Shown: positions 1 to 5,141 of the stretch, one piece after another
Numbering within the stretch: position 1 is the first letter of the stretch
Layout: each line of letters starts with the position of its first letter
From: Gammaproteobacteria bacterium
GTDB taxonomy: Bacteria > Gemmatimonadota > Gemmatimonadetes > Longimicrobiales > Gaopeijiaceae
Assembly (NCBI GenBank): GCA_009843625.1
Contig: VYDD01000229.1
Span: forward strand, 1-6,051
Length of the DNA: 6,051 nucleotides
Direction of reading: 5' to 3'
The notes under the pieces: generated by a model
Told to the model about the DNA's origin: nothing
The model's database searches: none
What the model saw: the letters and a program-made list of their open reading frames with translations, nothing else
Position numbers and translations under genes: made by a program

Positions 1-338
1 CCGGGATCGCGTGGGCCCACGTGGTCGAAGGGCTCTCGCCGATGAGCGGGATGAACGGGGTCTACGACGCCGACTGGATCCAGTGGCGTGAGCTGTCGCT
101 CACCTACCGGGTGCCGGCGTCGGTCGTCGAGGGCTGGGGCCTCTCCACCGCCACCGTGAACCTGGGTGTGCGGAACCTGCGGCTCTTCATGCTCGGCGAC
201 TACCCGGGCATGGATCCGGAGGGCAACGTGCTCGGCCGCTGCAACGGAGGCCTGAGCTGCAACTTCCTGGACTCGACGGAGGGCTGGGGCATTCCGGTGC
301 CGCGTCGCCTCACGCTGTCCACGCGCTTCACGTTCTGA
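1..338 (+). CDS. SusC/RagA-family TonB-dependent outer-membrane porin, C-terminal fragment
   Basis: The 5' part of this gene lies outside the window; the reading frame is open from base 3 to a TGA at 336-338, about 111 residues. The fragment contains the block YDADWIQWRELSLTYRVP, which matches the typical late-barrel motif of SusC/RagA proteins (YDADFxKLREVSLSYxLP type). It ends in TLSTRFTF, with the terminal phenylalanine expected of a beta-barrel protein recognised by the BAM machinery. SusC proteins form TonB-driven outer-membrane channels that import oligosaccharides or peptides with a SusD lid. A SusD gene starts 16 nt downstream, which supports the call. Two cysteines (codons 240-242 and 258-260, spacing C-x5-C) lie in a probable extracellular loop near the end. 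The substrate cannot be told from this fragment. Confidence 0.9.
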   Translation, partial: GIAWAHVVEGLSPMSGMNGVYDADWIQWRELSLTYRVPASVVEGWGLSTATVNLGVRNLRLFMLGDYPGMDPEGNVLGRCNGGLSCNFLDSTEGWGIPVPRRLTLSTRFTF

Positions 339-354
339 TCCAGGAGAGAGACTC

Positions 355-1680
355 ATGAAGAACCGAAACATCAAGTCTTGCGCCGCGCTCCTGGCCGCTT
401 TCGCGCTCGGAGGCTGCGACATCCTGGACGTCAACAACCCCAACAGCCTGGTCGAGGAGGACATTCGCTCCGAAGCGGCGGCGTCAGCGGTCGTCAACGG
501 AGCGCTCACCCTCGTTTCGTCATCCGTTTCCCAGTCCTGGCAACCGTATCTGGTCGCATCCGACGAGATGCGCTGGATCGGATCCAGGGACGCCTGGCTC
601 TCGCTCGACCTGGGGTTCGTGAGCGATCCGCTGAACGAGTTCATCGACGGCCCGTTCCCCGCCATGGGACAGGGGCGCTGGATGAGCGACGAAGCGATCG
701 AAATCCTCACCGAACACCATGCCAACAATCCTTCCACCGCGATCAAGACCGATCTGGCTCGGGCGTACCTTTACTCGGGCATCATGTACATGGTGATCGG
801 CGAGATTCAGGAGGACTTCGCGTTCTCGGACAAGACCGAGAGCGGTGCGCCCATCGGGCCCGACAACATGTACCAGGTCCTGGATGGGGCGATCGAGAGG
901 TTTTCGACCGCGATTTCCGGCTTCAACGAGGTCGGGGCCACCGACATGGCTCTCCAGGCCAAGGCGCTGCGCGCTCGGGCGAGGCAGTCCCGGGCGATCT
1001 GGGACGTGATTAACCCGTCGCCCTCCGGGGACGGGCTGGTTTCTTCCGCCGAGGCCGGCGCGGACGCGAGCGACGTGCTCGCCAACGTCGCCGCGGACTG
1101 GACCTACAACCTGACGTTCTCGAGCGCCAGCCGGTCCAACTCCATGGCCTCCTGGGTCAACGACCGCAAGGAGAACCAGATCGACCTGTCGATCGCCACG
1201 GTCGACGACCAGAACGACATCAACGGCATCGCGCTGCAGGACCCGATCGATGGCGTCGATGACCCGGCCGTCATCAAGTGGCTGAACCAGTGGAAGGGCG
1301 GCAGCTACCTTGACAAGGGCGGCATCTATCCGCCCCTGACGCTTGCATCGGCCAGGATGATGCATCTGATTCTGGCCGAGAACGCACTCAAGGGCATGGA
1401 TTCGAGTGGCTTCGCCACCCACATCAACCACATCCGCGCGCTGGACGGCCTGACGCCGTACGACGGCCAGATCTCCGAGATGGAGATACTCCAGCACACG
1501 CGCCGGGTGAACGTGATGCTGCAGGGCCTGCGCCTTGCGGACATGTACCGCTGGGGGCTTACGGATCCGAAGTGGCAGGGCGCCTCCGCCGCTTCGTCCC
1601 AACCCGGCACGATGCTGCCGATTTCCATTATCGAAATCAGGGCCAACTGTCACCTGAACGGACTGGGTTGCGGCGGCTGA
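355..1680 (+). CDS. SusD/RagB-family substrate-binding outer-membrane lipoprotein
   Basis: This 441-residue protein would be the surface lid that captures substrate for the SusC channel encoded just upstream. It starts at ATG 355 with a good Shine-Dalgarno (AGGAG, 342-346, 8 nt spacing). The signal peptide has a lipobox L-G-G-C with Cys21 as the lipidated residue. The mature N-terminus reads DILDVNNPN, a classic SusD beginning. Helical TPR-like segments follow, for example around residues 131-155. Near the end, residues about 381-401 (QGLRLADMYRWG) correspond to the family's EGxRxxDLxRWG block, and LPISIIEIRANC matches the usual C-terminal LPI-E-N signature. At 441 residues it is somewhat shorter than many SusD proteins (about 500 or more). 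Cys432 and Cys439 form a C-terminal pair. Family assignment is secure; substrate is unknown. Confidence 0.93.
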   Translation: MKNRNIKSCAALLAAFALGGCDILDVNNPNSLVEEDIRSEAAASAVVNGALTLVSSSVSQSWQPYLVASDEMRWIGSRDAWLSLDLGFVSDPLNEFIDGPFPAMGQGRWMSDEAIEILTEHHANNPSTAIKTDLARAYLYSGIMYMVIGEIQEDFAFSDKTESGAPIGPDNMYQVLDGAIERFSTAISGFNEVGATDMALQAKALRARARQSRAIWDVINPSPSGDGLVSSAEAGADASDVLANVAADWTYNLTFSSASRSNSMASWVNDRKENQIDLSIATVDDQNDINGIALQDPIDGVDDPAVIKWLNQWKGGSYLDKGGIYPPLTLASARMMHLILAENALKGMDSSGFATHINHIRALDGLTPYDGQISEMEILQHTRRVNVMLQGLRLADMYRWGLTDPKWQGASAASSQPGTMLPISIIEIRANCHLNGLGCGG

Positions 1681-1686
1681 TTACAA

Positions 1687-1725
1687 GGTTGGGGGTGCCC
1701 TCGGTTCGCCGTGGGTGCCCCCACC
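1687..1725 (+). promoter_or_regulatory. strong intercistronic stem-loop after susD (terminator, attenuator or mRNA-stability element)
   Basis: Arm 1691-1700 (GGGGGTGCCC) pairs with 1713-1722 (GGGTGCCCCC) through eight Watson-Crick pairs and two adjacent G-T wobbles. Inside, after a T-T mismatch, CGG (1702-1704) pairs with CCG (1709-1711), closed by a TTCG tetraloop (1705-1708). Outside, T1690 pairs with A1723, and GG 1687-1688 can pair with CC 1724-1725 across a bulged T. There is no adjacent U-tract; the nearest T run is TTTT at 1734-1737, so classic intrinsic termination is uncertain. Its place between susD and the downstream lipoprotein genes suggests it lowers or separates their expression, or protects the susCD mRNA 3' end. 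The structure is seen directly; the role is inferred. Confidence 0.6.
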
Positions 1726-1760
1726 GCTGCCGCTTTTCGCCGGTGTCACACAGGGCCGCC

Positions 1761-2204
1761 GTGAGTCGCGCATCCACAGTGAAGAAGCTGTTCGTCGCCG
1801 TTGTCCTGGTCGCCATCTCCGGTTGCGAGGCCTTCGAGGACCTTACTCCTCGCAACATCTTCTTCGAGATGAATGGCGAGGCGGGCCAGCAGGTGCGCGT
1901 CATCTACTCGACGCAGTTCGTGGCCGGCGTGAACGACATCGGGGTTACCAGGGTCCAGGTCGTCAGGTCGGACACGATCCTCCACGAAATCCCGTTCAGC
2001 CGGGCGATCGACATCTCGGTCGACCGGCGCTGGTTCGTGCAGGCGGAGTCGCTGGGCTCCGATACGCTCGAGGTGCACGTGATCGTGGACGTGGACGATC
2101 GCAATCTCTTGAACGAATCCGGTGGAATATTCCCGAATGATCCCTGGCATTTCGTCTACGCCTTCAACCAGTTCCTGACACGTGATATCGATGTGGCGTT
2201 CTGA
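1761..2204 (+). CDS. small secreted lipoprotein of unknown function, SusCD-linked
   Basis: I do not recognise this family. From GTG 1761 the product is 147 residues, with a signal peptide (KK at residues 8-9, then hydrophobic VAVVLVAISG) and lipobox I-S-G-C, making Cys22 the lipidated residue. The mature part of about 126 residues alternates short polar and hydrophobic stretches, as in a small beta-sandwich, and ends in aromatic-rich WHFVYAFNQF and a terminal Phe. The frame stays open upstream to 1572, but that part overlaps susD and would bury the signal peptide, so I reject it. GTG 1761 has a weak AGGG (1752-1755) in front; GTG 1779 is a possible alternative that keeps the signal peptide. 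The gene lies 80 nt after susD and overlaps the next lipoprotein gene by 14 nt. It may be an accessory subunit of the SusCD complex (inference). Confidence 0.75.
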   Translation: MSRASTVKKLFVAVVLVAISGCEAFEDLTPRNIFFEMNGEAGQQVRVIYSTQFVAGVNDIGVTRVQVVRSDTILHEIPFSRAIDISVDRRWFVQAESLGSDTLEVHVIVDVDDRNLLNESGGIFPNDPWHFVYAFNQFLTRDIDVAF

Positions 2205-2712
2205 TCGTGTGGGCGCGCTGCGCCCCCTCCTTGTCGCGGCGCTGCTTTGCGGCCTTCCGCTTGTGTCCGGCTGCTACACCTACCGTCTGGTGGAGGAAGC
2301 GCCGGTAGGTTCGGTGGCTCGACTGCGCGTACCGATCCAGTCCGCCATCGTCGATCCCAACTCGCCGCCGGAGACGGTGGCCATCGAAGGGCTGATCATC
2401 AGCTTCGGGGATACCATCTCGTTCGAAGCCAGCAATCGGCAGATCATCGGCGCCTTCCGCGAAGTCGTGCAGTACGACACCCTGCAGGTCGCCCGCGACG
2501 GGCTCGCGAGCATCGAGGTGCGCGAGTTCTCGAGGGCGCGGAGCGTTGTCCTCGGCGTCGCCGTGGCTGCGGGAACCGCGGGCCTGGCCCTTGCCGCGCT
2601 CGGCGTCGAGGGCGGGGAGGCCGGGGACCGACCCGGCGAGGGAGGCACGCAGAGCTTTACCGCAGGCCTCGCCGTCGGCGTGGGGGCGTTCGGGAGATTG
2701 TTCGGGCGCTAG
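2191..2712 (+). CDS. small lipoprotein with glycine-rich hydrophobic C-terminus, unknown function
   Basis: Product of 173 residues from ATG 2191. The signal peptide is hydrophobic (LLVAALLCGLPLVSGC) with lipobox V-S-G-C and lipidated Cys28, followed by CYTYRLVEEAP. I have the impression that this 'GCYTYR' opening recurs in lipoproteins of Gemmatimonadota-like genomes, but I cannot name a family. Residues about 40-117 look like short beta strands. They are followed by a hydrophobic Gly/Ala stretch (118-138), an acidic Gly-rich linker (139-153), and a second Gly/Ala stretch (156-170) ending GRLFGR. The start overlaps the preceding gene's stop by 14 nt and has no clear ribosome-binding site, pointing to translational coupling. 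GTG 2209 and GTG 2182 are alternative in-frame starts. The location is probably outer membrane or periplasmic face; function unknown. Confidence 0.72.
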   Translation: MWRSDRVGALRPLLVAALLCGLPLVSGCYTYRLVEEAPVGSVARLRVPIQSAIVDPNSPPETVAIEGLIISFGDTISFEASNRQIIGAFREVVQYDTLQVARDGLASIEVREFSRARSVVLGVAVAAGTAGLALAALGVEGGEAGDRPGEGGTQSFTAGLAVGVGAFGRLFGR

Positions 2713-2790
2713 CGCAAAGATCCATCTCGCGCCGGGGCGTTCGGGGCCTGGCGTCCGGGCACCGGCCTTCACTGATGAATCGGCTCGCGT

Positions 2791-2826
2791 TAGCTTTTAA
2801 TGCTGCACGGGAGATGCCTCCCCTGT
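2791..2826 (+). promoter_or_regulatory. candidate rplS promoter -10 region and 5' leader hairpin
   Basis: The spacer 2713-2888 is GC-rich except for an AT patch at 2791-2801. It contains TTTAAT (2796-2801), five of six bases of a sigma-70 -10 box. It overlaps TAGCTTTT (2791-2798), which resembles the TAnnTTTG -7 element of Bacteroidota promoters. No good -35 TTGACA is present at 16-18 nt. Initiation near 2803-2809 would give an 80-86 nt leader whose first structure is a hairpin GGGAG-ATGC-CTCCC (2809-2813 with 2818-2822), extendable to 2805-2826 with one mismatch. The hairpin has no U-tract, so it is not an obvious terminator. Nothing else recognisable lies in the spacer apart from a palindrome at 2706-2715 spanning the upstream stop codon. 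Confidence 0.35.
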
Positions 2827-2888
2827 GGCGCAAGCCGCTACGCAATCGATAACGCTTCTCGGCCGAACGGCGCCTGAGGGGGTGGACC

Positions 2889-3239
2889 ATGGGCGATCTG
2901 CTGCAGGAACTCGACAGGGAGCATGTGCGCACCGATCTGCCGGACTTCGCCGCAGGCGACACGGTACGGGTCCGCTACCGGGTTCGCGAGGGCCGCAAGG
3001 AACGAATCCAGGTCTTCGAGGGGGTATGCATCGCCCGGCGCGGCGGGGGCATGGGCGAGACCTTCACCGTGCGCAAGATCTCGGGCGGGATCGGGGTGGA
3101 GCGCATCTTCCCCTACCTGTCGCCCTGGATCGAGGGCGTCGACGTTGTGCGGAGGGGGCGTGTGAGGCGGGCGAAGCTCTACTACCTGCGCGGCTTGCGC
3201 GGGAAAGCGGCGCGCATCCCGGAGAAGCGCACCCGCTGA
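2889..3239 (+). CDS. rplS: 50S ribosomal protein L19 (bL19)
   Basis: L19 sits at the 30S-50S interface of the large subunit and is universal in bacteria. The 116-residue product has the usual length. It carries the family blocks in order: DFAAGDTVRVRYRVREG (about 19-35), ERIQVFEGVCIARRGGG (about 38-54), ETFTVRKISGGIGVERIFP (about 57-75), and the basic C-terminal VRRGRVRRAKLYYLRGLRGK. ATG 2889 is preceded by a purine-rich Shine-Dalgarno (GAGGGGGTGG, 2876-2885). The gene is followed after 13 nt by rnhB, a frequent arrangement. The usual upstream partners rpsP, rimM and trmD are not adjacent here; a lipoprotein gene is, with a 176-nt spacer. Identification is firm. Confidence 0.98.
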   Translation: MGDLLQELDREHVRTDLPDFAAGDTVRVRYRVREGRKERIQVFEGVCIARRGGGMGETFTVRKISGGIGVERIFPYLSPWIEGVDVVRRGRVRRAKLYYLRGLRGKAARIPEKRTR

Positions 3240-3252
3240 CACCGTACCGGCC

Positions 3253-3927
3253 ATGACGCCGGGACCAGGCGTTGATTCGGGGCTCCGGATCCCGCTCGAC
3301 TACGAGCGCGGGTTCTGGAGCCGCGCTCTTTCATGGATCGCGGGCGTGGACGAAGCGGGCCGGGGGCCGCTGGCGGGTCCGGTGGTGGCCGCGGCCGTGG
3401 TTCTGCGGGAAGGGGTCGGCGTGGAGGGAGCGGACGACTCCAAGCGGGTGTCGCGCGAGGAGCGGGAAGAGGTGGCGAAGCGGATCCGGGAGCGGGCGGT
3501 TGCTGTTGCCGTGGGAGCCGCATCGGCGCGCGAGATCGACGAGATCAACATCCTGCGGGCAACGGCGCGCGCCATGGAGCGGGCGATTCGCCGCCTGCCC
3601 CGACGCCCCGACCACGTCGTGGTGGACGGTCTTCCGATGCGCGGCCTTGCCTGGGAGCACGACGCCGTGGTTGGCGGCGACGCCCTGGTGCACTCGGTGG
3701 CCTGCGCCTCCATCGTGGCCAAGGTGTGCCGGGACCGCCTGATGACCCGCCTCGCGCGCCGCTACCCCGAGTACGGCTGGGAGCGCAACATGGGCTACGG
3801 CACCGAGGAGCACCGCGCCGCCATCCAGCGCGCCGGCCCCACGCCCCATCACCGGCTGACGTTCGGGTTGGAGCAGTTGGAACTCCGCATGACGGGAGAG
3901 GAAGCGGGGCCGGGCCCCTCGGTGTAG
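3253..3927 (+). CDS. rnhB: ribonuclease HII
   Basis: RNase HII cuts RNA in RNA-DNA hybrids and starts removal of single ribonucleotides misincorporated into DNA; it is cytoplasmic and metal-dependent. The 224-residue product has the hallmark GVDEAGRGPLAGPVVAAAVV at residues 31-50, where Asp33 and Glu34 are metal ligands. It also has DDSK (61-64), VVVDG with Asp125, GGD with Asp143, and SVACASIVAKVCRDR (148-162). Asp125 and Asp143 are 18 residues apart, the same spacing as the third and fourth active-site acids of the Thermotoga enzyme as I recall it. NMGYGT (about 179-184) is the conserved glycine-tyrosine element. ATG 3253 has no clear ribosome-binding site and lies 13 nt after the rplS stop, so coupling to rplS translation is likely. 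The C-terminal tail EEAGPGPSV is nonconserved. Confidence 0.97.
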   Translation: MTPGPGVDSGLRIPLDYERGFWSRALSWIAGVDEAGRGPLAGPVVAAAVVLREGVGVEGADDSKRVSREEREEVAKRIRERAVAVAVGAASAREIDEINILRATARAMERAIRRLPRRPDHVVVDGLPMRGLAWEHDAVVGGDALVHSVACASIVAKVCRDRLMTRLARRYPEYGWERNMGYGTEEHRAAIQRAGPTPHHRLTFGLEQLELRMTGEEAGPGPSV

Positions 3928-3950
3928 ATGGCTCGGAGGGCGGGCCGCCA

Positions 3951-3964
3951 TGTATTATTGCGTC
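3951..3964 (+). promoter_or_regulatory. candidate -10 element in front of the tRNA-Lys gene
   Basis: TATTAT at 3953-3958 matches five of six bases of the -10 consensus and stands out in otherwise GC-rich DNA. Its 3' edge is 6 nt before the first base of the mature tRNA, so initiation from it would fall at or next to the mature 5' end. I see no convincing -35 box 16-18 nt upstream. Read-through from rnhB, whose stop is 37 nt before the tRNA, is the alternative source of the transcript. Confidence 0.35.
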
Positions 3965-4037
<73 letters not shown>

Positions 4038-4130
4038 TGAGAGAAGACGCCGCGCCAAGGCCGGCTGCGGCCGAGGGGGCGGGGAAGCGGACGGGACGGG
4101 CTGAACAGAGGCGGAGCAAGGGGACGAGGA
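4038..4130 (+). other. purine-rich leader between tRNA-Lys and the M23 peptidase gene
   Basis: The 93-nt spacer has no convincing gene. It holds a short hairpin GGCCG-GCTG-CGGCC (4059-4063 with 4068-4072) with no following U-tract, so any termination of the tRNA transcript here is uncertain. After it, 4073-4130 is about 80 percent purine on the + strand, with G-runs at 4075-4079, 4081-4084, 4093-4095 and 4098-4100. Its end provides the ribosome-binding sequences for the next gene. No clear -10/-35 pair is visible. Confidence 0.5.
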
Positions 4131-5141
4131 ATGGCGATGGCCGTATCGGGACGGAGGAAAAGGCCGCACGTGGGCGTGTGGGTCGGACTCGCGGGTCTGG
4201 CGCTGACCGTGGTGCCGGGGCTGCTGTATTTCGCGCTCCGCGAGCCTCCGCTCCCGGAGCTTGCGCCCGTCGAGGTAAGCTGGGAGCCGGCGGTGCCCGT
4301 TCAGGGCCATCTCTTCCTCATCCACGTGACGGCGCCGGCGGTGGACGGCATGGTGTCGGCCGCGGGAGAGGCCGGAGGCGAGGAGTTGCACTTCCAGCCG
4401 GGCGGTTCGGTGTCGCCTGTCCTCTCTCCGCCGCCTGCAGACGAGGAGGCCGCCGCAGACGACGAAACACCCGCCACCACCGTGCTGGGGAGCCTGGCGC
4501 CGGTTCCCATCGGGGCCACGGACTCGATCGACGCGTGGGTCACGGCGACCTACGCAGACGGCCGCACCCAGACCGACTCGCTGCGCATCGCGGTCGTGGG
4601 GGGCGAGTACGAGCACGAGCGCCTGACGGTGGCGCCGCGCTTCGGGTCGCCGCTGGGCGAGGCGGACCAGGCGCGGCTGCGGAGCGACCAGGCCAAGGCC
4701 AACCAGGTGGCGCGCGAGGCGCACGCAACCCCGCGGCTGTGGAGTCCGCAAGTGGTGCTTCCGCGCGACTCCCGCGTGACCAGCGGCTTCGGCACCGGCC
4801 GCGTGTTCAACGGACAGGTTTCCAGCCGCCACATGGGCCTCGACCTGGCGGGGTTCCCCGGTGACACGGTGCGCGCGGCCGCCGACGGAGTGGTCGCGCT
4901 GGTGGACGGCTTCCTGCTGGCGGGCAACATCGTGTACCTGAACCACGGCGCCGGGCTGCTGACCGGCTACTTCCACCTGAGCGGACAACTGGTGGAGGCG
5001 GGCGACACGGTCACCGCCGGGACCCCTATCGGGCTGGTCGGCGCCACCGGCCGCGTCACCGGCCCGCACCTGCACTGGGTGGTGCGCTACGGCACCACCA
5101 CCGTCGATCCCCTCAGCCTGCTGGCGCTGTCCGGGAATTGA
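4131..5141 (+). CDS. membrane-anchored M23-family (LytM-type) zinc metallopeptidase
   Basis: The 336-residue protein is a probable peptidoglycan endopeptidase or its regulatory relative, acting in the periplasm. After RRKR comes one hydrophobic segment (residues about 14-36), a signal anchor. Residues about 44-158 look like an Ig-like beta domain, interrupted by an acidic Ala/Pro-rich stretch (99-117). The M23 domain spans about 205-330. The LytM residues are all present: zinc ligands His234 and Asp238 in SSRHMGLDLAG and His315 in GPHLHW, plus catalytic His282 (YFHLS) and His313. It should therefore be active, unlike degenerate EnvC/NlpD-type regulators. ATG 4131 has AAGGGGA 6 nt upstream; ATG 4137, with GAGGA 6 nt upstream, is equally plausible and removes only two residues. 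The stop overlaps the next gene's start by 4 nt. The cellular target bond is not readable from sequence. Confidence 0.93.
   Translation: MAMAVSGRRKRPHVGVWVGLAGLALTVVPGLLYFALREPPLPELAPVEVSWEPAVPVQGHLFLIHVTAPAVDGMVSAAGEAGGEELHFQPGGSVSPVLSPPPADEEAAADDETPATTVLGSLAPVPIGATDSIDAWVTATYADGRTQTDSLRIAVVGGEYEHERLTVAPRFGSPLGEADQARLRSDQAKANQVAREAHATPRLWSPQVVLPRDSRVTSGFGTGRVFNGQVSSRHMGLDLAGFPGDTVRAAADGVVALVDGFLLAGNIVYLNHGAGLLTGYFHLSGQLVEAGDTVTAGTPIGLVGATGRVTGPHLHWVVRYGTTTVDPLSLLALSGN

Noticed and set aside
520..1653. 377-codon open frame on the - strand
   Set aside because: Antisense to susD, which has a lipobox, a Shine-Dalgarno and family motifs. The antisense translation shows no recognisable motif.
1572..1760. 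Upstream extension of the first small lipoprotein
   Set aside because: The extension overlaps the susD end and would place about 63 residues before the signal peptide and lipobox; it also contains the intercistronic hairpin.
2706..2715. Perfect palindrome GCGCTAGCGC across the stop codon of the second lipoprotein gene
   Set aside because: Ten bases of a GC-rich palindrome without a second copy or linked regulator; no support for an operator.
2731..2766. GC-rich inverted repeat (GCCGG with CCGGC) after the second lipoprotein gene
   Set aside because: Only 5 bp with a long GC-rich loop and no U-tract; expected by chance at this composition, so not called a terminator.
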